Assembly: GCA_035695105.1 (NCBI GenBank)
Contig: DASSEV010000048.1
Location: forward strand, 72,390-136,389
Direction of reading: 5' to 3'
Origin: JAICYJ01 sp035695105
Lineage (GTDB): Bacteria; Actinomycetota; Thermoleophilia; Gaiellales; JAICJC01
Length of the DNA: 64,000 bases
Part shown: in pieces, positions 49,182 through 58,101 of the stretch
Layout: every line of letters starts with the position of its first letter
How positions within the stretch are numbered: the stretch's first letter is position 1
Notes under the pieces: generated by a model
What the model was told of the DNA's origin: nothing
The model's input: only the letters and a program-made list of their open reading frames with translations
Database searches by the model: none
Translations under genes and position numbers: made by a program

Positions 49182-50467
49182 GCCGGCTGGTCGGCCAGCC
49201 GGGCGAACGCGCGCCGGCCCGGATAGGCCGCGACGGAGCCCAGCTCCTCCTCGATGCGGAGCAGCTGGTTGTACTTGGCCACGCGGTCGGTCCGGCATGG
49301 GGCTCCGGTCTTGATCTGCCCGCAGCTCGTCGCCACCGCCAGGTCGGAGATGGTCACGTCCTCGGTCTCGCCGGACCGGTGCGACATCACCGCCGCATAC
49401 CCGGATGTGTGGGCCAGACGGACGGCGTCGAGCGTCTCGGAGAGCGTGCCGATCTGGTTGACCTTGATCAGGATGGCGTTGCCCGCCCCTTGCTCGATGC
49501 CCTGTGCCAGCCGCTCCACGTTGGTCACGAAGAGGTCGTCCCCGACCAGCTGCACCCGACCGCCCAACGCGGCGGTGAGCTGCTGCCACCCGTCCCAGTC
49601 CTGCTCCGCCAGGCCGTCCTCGATCGACACGATCGGGTACCGCGAGCAGAGATCCTCGTAGAAGGCGACCATCTCGGCGGCGTCGAGGACGCGGCCCTCG
49701 CCGTCGAGGTGGTAGCGGCCGTCGCGATAGAACTCGGTGGACGCCGGGTCGAGCGCGATCGCCACCCGGTCGCGGTGCCCGGCCGCCTCCGCGGCATCGA
49801 GGATGGCGGCGATCGCCTCCTCGTTCGACGACAGGTTGGGCGCGAAGCCGCCCTCGTCACCCACGGCCGTCACCATCCCACGGCCGTGCAGAAGCGACTT
49901 CAGCGCGTGGTAGGTCTCGGTTCCGATGCGCAAGGCCTCGGCGAACGAGTCCGCTCCGACCGGCACGACCATGAACTCCTGCAGGTCGACGTTGTTGTCG
50001 GCATGGGCACCGCCGTTGATCACGTTCATCATCGGCACCGGCAGCACGTGAGCCTCCACCCCGCCGACGTACCGGTAGAGCGGAAGCCCCGAGTCCTCGG
50101 CCGCCGCCTTGGCAACCGCGAGCGAGGTGCCGAGGATGGCGTTTGCTCCCAGCTCTGCCTTGTTCGGCGTGCCGTCGAGCTCGACCAGGGCCGCGTCGAT
50201 CGCACGCTGGTCGAGCGCGTCGGCGTCCTCGAGCGCGCCCGCGATGGTCACGTTGACGTGCGCAACCGCCTGCTCCACGCCCTTGCCGCCCCACCGGCTG
50301 CTGTCGCCGTCCCGCAGCTCGACCGCCTCGAAGGCGCCCGTGGACGCGCCCGACGGCACGGCCGCGCGGCCGGTCGCCCCCGAGTCGAGGATCACCTCCA
50401 CCTCGACCGTCGGGTTGCCCCGCGAGTCGAGGATCTGTCGGCCGAACACGGAGACGATCGAGCTCAT
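49178..50467 (-). CDS. eno: Enolase
   Basis: A 429-residue glycolytic enzyme converting 2-phosphoglycerate to phosphoenolpyruvate. Motifs: GRQILDSRGNPTVEVEVIL, VPSGASTGAFEAVELRDGD, VPMMNVINGGAHADNNVDLQ, ALDPASTEFYRDGRY, PIVSIEDGLAEQDWDGWQ (Mg ligand Glu/Asp), VGDDLFVTN, NAILIKVNQIGTLSET (catalytic Lys) and VMSHRSGETEDVTISDLAV. Its ATG overlaps the histidine-kinase stop, and its stop overlaps pyk. Confidence 0.97.
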   Translation of the reverse strand: MSSIVSVFGRQILDSRGNPTVEVEVILDSGATGRAAVPSGASTGAFEAVELRDGDSSRWGGKGVEQAVAHVNVTIAGALEDADALDQRAIDAALVELDGTPNKAELGANAILGTSLAVAKAAAEDSGLPLYRYVGGVEAHVLPVPMMNVINGGAHADNNVDLQEFMVVPVGADSFAEALRIGTETYHALKSLLHGRGMVTAVGDEGGFAPNLSSNEEAIAAILDAAEAAGHRDRVAIALDPASTEFYRDGRYHLDGEGRVLDAAEMVAFYEDLCSRYPIVSIEDGLAEQDWDGWQQLTAALGGRVQLVGDDLFVTNVERLAQGIEQGAGNAILIKVNQIGTLSETLDAVRLAHTSGYAAVMSHRSGETEDVTISDLAVATSCGQIKTGAPCRTDRVAKYNQLLRIEEELGSVAAYPGRRAFARLADQPA

Positions 50468-51984
50468 CGCGGCGCCATGATACCGGCGAGCGGCACCGAG
50501 AAGTCCACCCGCGCTCCCTGCCCCGGGGCCGAGGTGATCGTCACCTGCCCGCCCGCGAGCCGCACGCGCTCGCGCATCGCGTCCAGTCCGATGTGCAGCC
50601 TCATGCCGCGACGGTCGAGCGCCCGGTCGACGTCGAAGCCGCGGCCGTCGTCGGCGATCTGGCCGTGCAGCCACCCGCCGTCCGTCCACAGCCGCACCTG
50701 CACGTGACGCGCCTCGGAGTGCTTCCGTGCGTTGGCGAGGCCCTCCTTGACCGTGCGGAACGCCAGGTCCTCCACCGTGTAGGAGAAGCGGCCTGGCGGC
50801 GCCTCCATCGAGACGCTGAACCCGCTCTCGCGCTCGGCCTCGGCGGCCAGGTCGCGGAGCGCCGCGGCGAGGCCCTGGGCGTCGAGCAGGGGCGGGCGCA
50901 GCTCGAACGTGAGGCGGCGGGCGCGTTCGACCGCCGTCTGCAGGGTCGCGCGCGCCGCCGACAGCGCCTCCACGACGCGCGGATCGCCATCGGCCGCGGC
51001 CAGCGACACCCGCTCGACCGCCATCAGCGCCGCCGTCATCACCTGGATCGTGTCGTCGTGGAGCTCACCAGCGATCTGCGCGCGCGCCGCGGCCTCCGCG
51101 TGGAGCATCGCCTCGAGCACCTCCTGCCGTGCCGCCTCGGAGTGCCTCAGCGCCTCCTCGGTGTTGCGCCGCTCGGTCACGTCGAACATCACCCCGTGCG
51201 ACAGGGTGGGAGCGCCCTCCCCGCCGGGCAGCAACGTGGCGCGGTCGTGGAACCAGAGCACGCTGCCGTCGGTCGCGACCAGCCGGTACTCGTCCTCGTA
51301 CGGCCCACCGGTGGTCATGTGCTCCTCGTAGCGCGCCACCACGCGATCCCGATCCTCGGGGTGCAGCGCGTTCGCCCAATCGTCGAAGCCGGCCTGCTCC
51401 ACGCCGAGGCCGAGCACCTGCGAGAGCCGCGGGGACTGGAACAGGACGCTGTAGTCCTCGTCCACGATGTAGGGGATGGCCGGGATCTGCTGCACGAGCG
51501 TGCGGAACCGCGTCTCGGCCTGCTCCAGCTGCTGCATAAGCCGGTCGCGGGAGATGACGGTGGTGAGAAGCGCCCCCAGCTGCTCCGCCTCGCGGATCTC
51601 GGCCTCGCCGAATGGGCGGTTCTCGACGTAGTAGACCTCGAGCAGGTGCGTGCGCACCTCGTCCTGGTAGACCCGGATGGTGACGTCGAAGGCGCAGCCG
51701 ATGCGGTCGAGGAACGCCGTCACGCCCGGCGTCGAGGGATCGCCGCGCCGGTAGACGCCGACCGTCGCGTCGGTCGCCTCGTCCTCGCCGTCGTAGCCGA
51801 GCTCGTCGGACACCAGCTGTCCCAGCCCGGGGAGCACCTCCGGGTGGGTGAGCGTGCCGGTCGCCGCCAGCACGGTGATCACCTCCGGCGAGTTCTGCAC
51901 CTCGCAGAAGGTCGCGTGGTCGGCCTGCAGCACCTTCACCGTGTACTCGAGCAAGGATTCGAGCAGCGAGCCGTCGTCAGCCAC
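50464..51984 (-). CDS. Soluble GAF-PAS sensor histidine kinase (NarL/DesK type)
   Basis: A 506-residue cytoplasmic kinase. Residues about 1-155 form a GAF-like domain (VKVLQADHATFCEVQNSPEV), 160-285 a PAS/PAC domain (YSVLFQSPRLSQVLGLGVEQ, WFHDRATLLPGGEG), followed by a HisKA_3 dimerisation helix with the phospho-accepting His in AQIAGELHDDTIQVMTAAL and an HATPase with FRTVKEGLANARKHSEARHV, QIADDGRGFDVDRAL and HIGLDAMRERVRLAGG. There is no membrane span and no response regulator gene nearby. It lies between mazG and eno with overlaps, an unusual place for a sensor kinase. Confidence 0.9.
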   Translation of the reverse strand: MADDGSLLESLLEYTVKVLQADHATFCEVQNSPEVITVLAATGTLTHPEVLPGLGQLVSDELGYDGEDEATDATVGVYRRGDPSTPGVTAFLDRIGCAFDVTIRVYQDEVRTHLLEVYYVENRPFGEAEIREAEQLGALLTTVISRDRLMQQLEQAETRFRTLVQQIPAIPYIVDEDYSVLFQSPRLSQVLGLGVEQAGFDDWANALHPEDRDRVVARYEEHMTTGGPYEDEYRLVATDGSVLWFHDRATLLPGGEGAPTLSHGVMFDVTERRNTEEALRHSEAARQEVLEAMLHAEAAARAQIAGELHDDTIQVMTAALMAVERVSLAAADGDPRVVEALSAARATLQTAVERARRLTFELRPPLLDAQGLAAALRDLAAEAERESGFSVSMEAPPGRFSYTVEDLAFRTVKEGLANARKHSEARHVQVRLWTDGGWLHGQIADDGRGFDVDRALDRRGMRLHIGLDAMRERVRLAGGQVTITSAPGQGARVDFSVPLAGIMAPR

Positions 51985-53047
51985 GGGCCGGGCGCTCGCT
52001 CAGGCTCTGCTTCGCTCGCCGGTACCACCTGTCCTGCTCCTCCAGCGGCAGCTCCGCGAACGCCTGCCCCGCATCGGCGGCGAGCCGCTCCGCGAGCTCG
52101 ACGCGGTCGCGGAAGCGCGTGGAGGCGGCCCGCAGGGACAGCTCGGGATCGACGCCGGCCAGCCGGGCGACGTTGACCGTGGCGAACAGCAGGTCGCCGA
52201 GCTCGTGCACGACCTCGGCGTCGGCCTCCTGCTCGGGGCGGTGCTCCCCGGCCTCGTCGAGCGCCTCGCGCAGCTCGCGCACCTCGTCGTCGAGATCGCC
52301 CCAGGCCCCCTCCCAGGCGCTCCAGTCGAAGCCCACGGCCGACGCGCGGCGCTGCACCTTCCGCGCATGGAGCAGCGCCGGCAGCACGGAGGGCACGTCG
52401 TGGAAGATGCCGGTGCGGCCCTCCTGGGCGCTCTTGATCTGCTCCCAGTTGCGGCGCACCTGGCCCGGCGTGTCCGCCTCGGCCTCGCCGAACACGTGCG
52501 GGTGCCTGCGGATCAGCTTGATCGTGATCCCACGCGCCACGTCGGCCCAGTCGCCCTCGCCCTGCTCCTCGAGCAGCAGCGCGAGGAAGGACGTCTGGAA
52601 CAGCAGGTCGCCGAGCTCGTCCAGCAGCTTGGCGGGATCGCGCTGCTCCGCCGCCTCGGCCACCTCGTAGGCCTCTTCGAGGGTGTGAGGCACGATCGAG
52701 CGCGCGGTCTGCTCGCGGTCCCAGGGGCAGTCCCGCCGCAGCCGCGCGGTCAGACGCATCAGCGCGACCATGGCATCGGCCGCCATCAGCGCCTGCAGGG
52801 GCTCGCCGGCGGGGACGCTGGGAGCGCCGTCGCCGCCGGCTACCAGCCGAACGAACCGCTCGCCCGAACCGGCGGCGACCGGGGCATCGCCGGCCAGCGG
52901 GATGCCCTGCTCTGCCAGCCAGCCGGCCAGCGGCTCGTCCGGCTCCAGCCGCACGGGCCCAGCCGTCTCCAGGGCGCGCCACGATGCCAGCGGGATCAGC
53001 TCAGGGTCACCGGGGCCGAGCGCGACCAGGAGCTGCAGGGAGGACAT
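51977..53047 (-). CDS. mazG: MazG nucleotide pyrophosphohydrolase with extra N-terminal domain
   Basis: A 356-residue protein with two MazG modules. The first, RRDCPWDREQTARSIVPHTL with the EExxE-type LEEAYEVAEAAEQ and LLDELGDLLFQTSFLALLLE, is the catalytic one; the second is WGDLDDEVRELREALDEAGE and VVHELGDLLFATVNVARLAG. It hydrolyses abnormal or excess nucleoside triphosphates. About 90 extra residues precede (LQLLVALGPGDPELIPLASW), recalling the start of the tetrapyrrole-methylase domain in YabN-type proteins but much shorter. The ATG at 53047 was chosen because repeat element copy 2 begins 12 bases upstream. Confidence 0.9.
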   Translation of the reverse strand: MSSLQLLVALGPGDPELIPLASWRALETAGPVRLEPDEPLAGWLAEQGIPLAGDAPVAAGSGERFVRLVAGGDGAPSVPAGEPLQALMAADAMVALMRLTARLRRDCPWDREQTARSIVPHTLEEAYEVAEAAEQRDPAKLLDELGDLLFQTSFLALLLEEQGEGDWADVARGITIKLIRRHPHVFGEAEADTPGQVRRNWEQIKSAQEGRTGIFHDVPSVLPALLHARKVQRRASAVGFDWSAWEGAWGDLDDEVRELREALDEAGEHRPEQEADAEVVHELGDLLFATVNVARLAGVDPELSLRAASTRFRDRVELAERLAADAGQAFAELPLEEQDRWYRRAKQSLSERPARG

Positions 53048-53058
53048 GCGAAGAGGGT

Positions 53059-53373
53059 AGATGATTGATTCCACGACTCCGCACGTCTGACCGCCTCACC
53101 GCGGGTACGTGCCGACCGTTAGGAGGCTGCGGCCGTTGGGCGTCCCCTCCCGATCTGCGTGATCGCAGATCGGTCGTGACCGGTGCAAGGCCTGCGGCCT
53201 TGCACCTTGCGTCGTCCTCGGTCGGGCCGATATTCCCGATATCGGCCCTCCCTCGATCCTTGCGCTGCTCGCCTACCGACCCACGACCAATCTGCGTGAT
53301 CGCAGATTGGTCGTGACCGGCGCAAGCCGTTGGCTTGCGCCTTGCCCGCACGGCGCCGTGGAACCAATCACCT
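53059..53373. mobile_element. Repeat element copy 2 (terminal inverted repeats, five hairpins, about 315 bp)
   Basis: The ends AGATGATTGATTCCACG (53059-53075) and the complement of CGTGGAACCAATCACCT (53357-53373) match at 15 of 17 positions. Inside are two diverged direct copies (about 53150-53210 and 53282-53345) of a two-hairpin unit around a central palindrome. First hairpins: CGATCTGCG-TGAT-CGCAGATCG and the 15-bp stem CACGACCAATCTGCG. Second hairpins: GGTGCAAGGCC/GGCCTTGCACC and GGCGCAAGCC/GGCTTGCGCC. Centre: GGGCCGATAT/ATATCGGCCC (53224-53248). Stem differences are compensated. Bases 53245-53274 are identical, inverted, to 41256-41285. The right end touches the foldase stop codon. Confidence 0.75.
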
Positions 53374-54445
53374 AGCCGCCGCTGGTGCTGGGCGGAGGCG
53401 CGGGCTTGTAGCCGGCCGCGTACTTCGTGATCTTCTGCTGCTGGGCGACGAGCTGCTGCACGCGCTTCGAGACCTTCTGCGCCTGCACGGACTGCTCGAG
53501 CGTCGACATGATCTGCGCCTTCACCTGGTCGAGCGACTGCTGCGCGCCCTTCACGGTGTCGGCGTCGGCGCGGATGACGAAGTAGCACTGCGGCTTGCAC
53601 TTGCCGGCGAGGTTCGACTGCTCGTAGCTCTTGCTCACGGCCACCGGGATGCTGATCCCGCCCGTCTGCAGGTCGTTGAACACGGTGTTCTCGAAGTTCG
53701 CCTCGAGCTGCCCCTTGGTCGCCGTGAGGGCCCCCAGCTGCGAGGGCGGCGTGCCCGGCTTGTAGTCGAGCGACCACTTCTTCACGGCCTCGCCCCACGA
53801 CCCGCCCTTCGTGACGAATGTGCGCGCCGCGTCCGCATCGGCCTTGTCCTTGGCCAGGATGTAGTGCACCTTGCGGGAGTCGGGCTGCGCGAACGACGCC
53901 TTGTTCTTGTTGTAGTAGTCCTGCACCTGGGCGTCGGTGATCTTGTACTCCGACTTCAGCTTGTCGGCGATCTTCGTCTGCAGGAGGGACGGCCGCACGG
54001 CCTGGTCGATGATGTCCTGCTCGGTGATCCCGTACTTCTTGAGGAACGCCTGATACTTGTCCTGGGAGCCGAACTGCTGCTGGATGCCCTGCTGCAGCTT
54101 CTTCTGCACCTCGGAGTCGCTGACCGAGACGCCGAGGATCTTGGCGATGTTCTCGATCTCCGCGTCGTTGACGAGGCGCTGCAGGACGGGGTCGGTGACC
54201 TGCGTCTTGAAGTCGGCGGTGCCCGGCTTCGGCAGCGTCTGCTTGGAGACCTCGGCCGACTTCTCCTGGAGCTGGATCTGGTGGTCGAGCTCGGCGCGCG
54301 TGATGTGGATGTCGCCGACCACCGCGACGTCGCCGGAGTTCAGGGTGGCGGCGGTGGTGCCGCTGCTGCTTCCGCCGCCGCACGCGGCGGCCAGCGCGAC
54401 CGCGCTGATCAGCAGTGCCAGGAGAACGATGCGAAAACGGCTCAT
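53372..54445 (-). CDS. SurA/PrsA-like foldase lipoprotein (parvulin-type PPIase)
   Basis: A 357-residue exported lipoprotein: signal FRIVLLALLISAVALAAAC with lipobox Cys near residue 22, a SurA N-domain-like helical region (ITRAELDHQIQLQEKSAEV, DPVLQRLVNDAEIENIAKIL, YGITEQDIIDQAVRPSLLQT) and a parvulin domain (SRKVHYILAKDKADADAART, WSLDYKPGTPPSQLGALTAT, SYEQSNLAGKCKPQCYFVIR). Two Cys near 285-289 lie in an unusual CKPQC insertion. It probably assists folding of secreted proteins. It follows mfd closely, and its stop codon TAG lies at the edge of repeat element copy 2. Confidence 0.87.
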   Translation of the reverse strand: MSRFRIVLLALLISAVALAAACGGGSSSGTTAATLNSGDVAVVGDIHITRAELDHQIQLQEKSAEVSKQTLPKPGTADFKTQVTDPVLQRLVNDAEIENIAKILGVSVSDSEVQKKLQQGIQQQFGSQDKYQAFLKKYGITEQDIIDQAVRPSLLQTKIADKLKSEYKITDAQVQDYYNKNKASFAQPDSRKVHYILAKDKADADAARTFVTKGGSWGEAVKKWSLDYKPGTPPSQLGALTATKGQLEANFENTVFNDLQTGGISIPVAVSKSYEQSNLAGKCKPQCYFVIRADADTVKGAQQSLDQVKAQIMSTLEQSVQAQKVSKRVQQLVAQQQKITKYAAGYKPAPPPSTSGG

Positions 54446-54453
54446 AGAAAGCG

Positions 54454-57400
54454 TTACGCCGCGTGGGCGCGGCGCGCATCGAGTATAGCAACGAGCATTT
54501 CCAGCCCCTCCCGCATCTGGGGCCGCTCCTTGGAGCCGGATTGGTCCCCGAGGCGTGCGCTGACCTCGCGCGACGCCACGCTGTAGATCGCGCGCGGGGC
54601 GCGCTCCTTCAGCTCCCGCACCTCCGACGAGTCGAGCCGGAGCGGGCCGACGGTGACCTTGCCCCCGCGCAGCGTCACGACCTCGGCGCCCAGCTCGGCG
54701 CCGAGCAGCCGGGCCTCGTGGATGCCGAACAGGTTGTCGACGGGAGCGGGCAGCGGGCCGAAGCGGTCGGCGACCTCGGCGCGCAGCTCACGCAGCTCGG
54801 ACACCGACGAGGCCAGGGCGAGCCGCCTGTGCAGGTCGATCTTCACCGCCTCGAGCGACACGTAGTCGGCCGGCACGTAGGCGTCCACCTGGGCGTCCAC
54901 ACGCACCGCGCGCGGGGCCGGCGAGGCGGCTCCCTGCAGCTCCGCCACCGCCTCGGCCAGCAGCTCGACGTAGAGCTCGAACCCGACGGCGGCGACGTGC
55001 CCGGACTGCTCGTCGCCGAGCAGGTTGCCGGCACCGCGCAGCTCGAGGTCTCGCATCGCGATCCGGTAACCGGAGCCGAGCTCCGTGTAGTCGGCGAGCG
55101 TCGACAGGCGGTGGCGCGCCTCCTCGGACAGCTCCCGCCGGTCCGGGTAGAACAGGTACGAGTGCGCGGTGACGTCGCTTCGGCCCACGCGACCGCGGAT
55201 CTGGTAGAGCTGCGACAGGCCGAGCAGGTCGGCCCGCTCGACGATCAGGGTGTTGGCCTGCGGGATGTCGAGGCCGGACTCGATGATCGTGGTCGAGACG
55301 AGCACGTCGAAGTCGCCGCGCAGGAAGGCGAGCATGGCGTTCTCCAGCTGCCGCTCCGCCATCTGCCCGTGGGCGACGCCCACGCGCAGCTCCGGCACCC
55401 AGGAGCGGACGCGCTCCGCCGCCTCGTCGATCGTCTCCACGCGGTTGTGGAGATAGAAGGACTGCCCCTCGCGGGCCTGCTCGCGGCGCAGCGCCGCCGT
55501 GATCAGCTGCTCGTCGAACTCGCCGACGTGCGTCTTGATCGGCCGGCGGCCGCGCGGCGGCGTGGTGATGACGGAGATGTCGCGGAGGCCCGAGAGCGAC
55601 ATGTGCAGCGTGCGTGGAATCGGCGTGGCCGACATCGCCAGTACGTCGACCTCGAGCCGCATCTGGCGCAGGAGCTCCTTCTGGGCGACGCCGAACCGCT
55701 GCTCCTCGTCGACGACGACCAGGCCGAGGTTCGCGGGGACGACGTCGCGTGAGAGCACGCGGTGGGTGCCGATCAGCACGTCCACCTTCCCCTCGCGAAA
55801 GTCGGCCAGCACCCGCTTGACCTCCGCCGGCGCGCGGAACCGCGACACCGTCTCGACGCGCACCGGGAAGTCGCGGAAGCGGTCGCGGAACGTGGCGCCG
55901 TGCTGCTGGGCCAGCACCGTCGTCGGCACGAGTGCGAGCACCTGGCGGCCGCCGGAGATGCACTTCATGGCCGCCCGCACCGCGACCTCCGTCTTGCCGA
56001 AGCCGACGTCGCCGCAGACGAGCCTGTCCATCGGCTGCTCGGCCTCCATGTCCTCCGTCACCGCATCGATGGCCCGCTGCTGGTCGTCGGTCTCCTGGTA
56101 GGGGAAGCTGGCCTCGAGCCGTGCGGCCCACTCGTCCTCCGGCGGGAACGGCGGCCGGCTCGTCGCCTGGCGGCGCGCGTACAGCGCGAGCAGCTCGCCG
56201 GCCAGCTCCCGCACCGCCACACGGGCACGCGCCTTGAGCGTGTTCCACGCCTTCCCGCCAAGCTTGGCGAGCGACGGGGCCGAGCCGTCGGCGCCGATGT
56301 AGCGGCTGACCTTCCCGAGCTGCTCGTGCGGCACGTACAGCCGGTCGTCGCCGCGGAACTCGAGGTAGAGGTAGTCGCGCACGACGCCGCCCACCTCGCG
56401 TGTGTCGAAGCGGACGAATCTCCCGACGCCGTGGTCGTCGTGGACGACGTAGTCGCCGGGCCGCAGGTCGCCGAAGGCGGCCAGCGCCCGGCCCATCCCC
56501 ACCGCGCGTCGCGGGGCACGGCGCCTGAACAGCTGGCCCGACGGCAGCACCGCCAGCCGCAGCCATGGCACGACGATGCCGCCCCGCACCGCTCCCAGGC
56601 AGAACGCGACGCCCGCCTCCTCGGGGCCCTCGCCGCCCGGCGGCGGGGCCTCCACCTCGATCCGGGTCAGCGCGAGCCGCGTCCGCTCGGCCTCGCCGAG
56701 GTGCGGGAAGCAGACCAGCACCCGGTAGCCTGCCCGCACCAGCGCGCGCAGCTCGTTCTCGGCCTCCGCCAGTCCGAACGATGCGAGCGCGGGCGGCTGC
56801 GCCTCGAACGAGTACGTCTGGCCGAGCGGCAGCTCCTCGAGCGCGCCCGAGCGCTCGACCAGCGCCTCGACGTCCTCGACGCGCACGTAGCCGCGCCCGC
56901 GCATGTCGGGGTCGCGCAGCCGCTCGGCGTGCTCCGCGTAGCAGTCGCGGACGTCCTCGAGCACCTCCTCCGGGTTCCAGACGATCACCTGCGCCTGCGC
57001 CTCCAGCTCGGGGCCGAGCGCGACGAGGCCGGCGGGCACGTACGCCGCGTCCTCCTCCACGCCCCAGCGGCCCTCGAGATCCTCGGGCTCGGCCGCGGGG
57101 TGTACGACGACTCGGTCGAGCTCGCGCAGCGACCGCTGGGTGAAGGCCGAGAACGCGGAGAGCCGTTCGATCTCGTCGCCGAAGAACTCGGCGCGGATCG
57201 GCTCCCGGCCGGTGGTCGGGAACACGTCCACGAGGCCGCCGCGAACCGAGAAGGTGCCGCGCTCCTCGACCGTCTCGGTACGCGCGTATCCGGCCGCGGC
57301 CAGCGTCTCGACCACCGCTTCCAGACCCGGCTCGGCGCCCCGCTCCAGCTCCACCGCGGCAGGCCTGCGATCGGACGGGTACACGCGCTCGACCAGCGCG

Positions 57401-57855
57401 TCCGCCGACACGGCGACCAGGCCGCCGCGGGCGAGCGCCTCGAGCGCCAGCGCCCGCTCGCCGACGAGATGGGCGGCCGGCTCGATGCCGCTGCCATAGG
57501 CCGCACCCCGAGACGGGAGGTAGGCGACCGGTGCCTCGGGCAGGAACGGCGCCACGGAGTCGGCGAGGGTGTGGGCCGCCTCGTCGTCGTCCACCACGAC
57601 AACAAGCCCTCGTGGTGTGAGTCCCTCCCTGCTCCGCCACAGGGCCGCGGCCAGCAGGGGCAGCATCGGCGGCGACACGCGGGCGCGCGGCACGCCGTCG
57701 GCGGCGATGCGCGCAAAGCCGGCGAACTCGCTGCTCTCCAGCAGGTACGGCAGCGCCATGTCCGCACCGGCGAGGGCGGACACCGTCTGGGGCGGGAGAT
57801 CCAGCGGGTCAGTGCGTTCCACGGCCGTGTCTGATGGTAGTCTGGCGGTCGTCAT
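54454..57855 (-). CDS. mfd: Transcription-repair coupling factor
   Basis: An 1133-residue DNA translocase that removes stalled RNA polymerase and recruits UvrA. The order is an N-terminal UvrB-like region (AAPVAYLPSRGAAYGSG-like segment and GRGYVRVEDVEALVERSG), the RNA-polymerase-interacting CarD-like module (DLRPGDYVVHDDHGVGRFVR, YLYLEFRGDDRLYVPHEQLG), the helicase with Walker A LVCGDVGFGKTEVAVRAAMK, DEEQRFGVAQKELLRQM, ATPIPRTLHMSLSGLRDISV and VSTTIIESGLDIPQANTLIV, then the C-terminal TRCF domain (EVADRFGPLPAPVDNLFGIH). The ATG at 57855 was chosen; the frame stays open for 290 further codons antisense to the peptidase gene. Confidence 0.95.
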   Translation of the reverse strand: MTTARLPSDTAVERTDPLDLPPQTVSALAGADMALPYLLESSEFAGFARIAADGVPRARVSPPMLPLLAAALWRSREGLTPRGLVVVVDDDEAAHTLADSVAPFLPEAPVAYLPSRGAAYGSGIEPAAHLVGERALALEALARGGLVAVSADALVERVYPSDRRPAAVELERGAEPGLEAVVETLAAAGYARTETVEERGTFSVRGGLVDVFPTTGREPIRAEFFGDEIERLSAFSAFTQRSLRELDRVVVHPAAEPEDLEGRWGVEEDAAYVPAGLVALGPELEAQAQVIVWNPEEVLEDVRDCYAEHAERLRDPDMRGRGYVRVEDVEALVERSGALEELPLGQTYSFEAQPPALASFGLAEAENELRALVRAGYRVLVCFPHLGEAERTRLALTRIEVEAPPPGGEGPEEAGVAFCLGAVRGGIVVPWLRLAVLPSGQLFRRRAPRRAVGMGRALAAFGDLRPGDYVVHDDHGVGRFVRFDTREVGGVVRDYLYLEFRGDDRLYVPHEQLGKVSRYIGADGSAPSLAKLGGKAWNTLKARARVAVRELAGELLALYARRQATSRPPFPPEDEWAARLEASFPYQETDDQQRAIDAVTEDMEAEQPMDRLVCGDVGFGKTEVAVRAAMKCISGGRQVLALVPTTVLAQQHGATFRDRFRDFPVRVETVSRFRAPAEVKRVLADFREGKVDVLIGTHRVLSRDVVPANLGLVVVDEEQRFGVAQKELLRQMRLEVDVLAMSATPIPRTLHMSLSGLRDISVITTPPRGRRPIKTHVGEFDEQLITAALRREQAREGQSFYLHNRVETIDEAAERVRSWVPELRVGVAHGQMAERQLENAMLAFLRGDFDVLVSTTIIESGLDIPQANTLIVERADLLGLSQLYQIRGRVGRSDVTAHSYLFYPDRRELSEEARHRLSTLADYTELGSGYRIAMRDLELRGAGNLLGDEQSGHVAAVGFELYVELLAEAVAELQGAASPAPRAVRVDAQVDAYVPADYVSLEAVKIDLHRRLALASSVSELRELRAEVADRFGPLPAPVDNLFGIHEARLLGAELGAEVVTLRGGKVTVGPLRLDSSEVRELKERAPRAIYSVASREVSARLGDQSGSKERPQMREGLEMLVAILDARRAHAA

Positions 57856-57873
57856 CGACCGGAGGTCCCGTCC

Positions 57874-58101
57874 GTGCGCCGTCGTCTCGCCGCCCCGCTG
57901 ATCGCTCTCTACCTCACGCTGGCCCTGCCGGCGATGTCGTGGGCGGCGACCAGCACGAGCAATGCGCCGACCAAGCCCGACGGTCACGACTGGACGCTGA
58001 CCACGATCTTCGTGATCGCGCTTGGCATCCCGCTCGTGCTGACGATCCTGACGTTGATCGACATCGCCGTCGGGAAGCACACGCAGAAGCATCACGAGTA
58101 G
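57874..58101 (+). CDS. Small signal-peptide/membrane protein upstream of the M20 peptidase
   Basis: A 75-residue protein beginning at GTG with a signal peptide (RRRLAAPLIALYLTLALPAM, cleavage near SWA-A), a short polar stretch (SNAPTKPDGHDW) and one membrane span (TTIFVIALGIPLVLTILTLI) with a basic, His-rich tail (GKHTQKHHE). Its stop codon is directly followed by the ATG of the peptidase, so they are probably one operon. It is divergent from mfd, with only 18 bases between starts. No family recognised. Confidence 0.65.
   Translation: MRRRLAAPLIALYLTLALPAMSWAATSTSNAPTKPDGHDWTLTTIFVIALGIPLVLTILTLIDIAVGKHTQKHHE

Noticed and set aside
53150..53345. Possible CRISPR array or simple terminators in repeat copy 2
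   Set aside because: There are only two diverged units, each a pair of hairpins, with no equal-length spacers and no cas genes. The units have terminal inverted repeats around them, unlike terminators.
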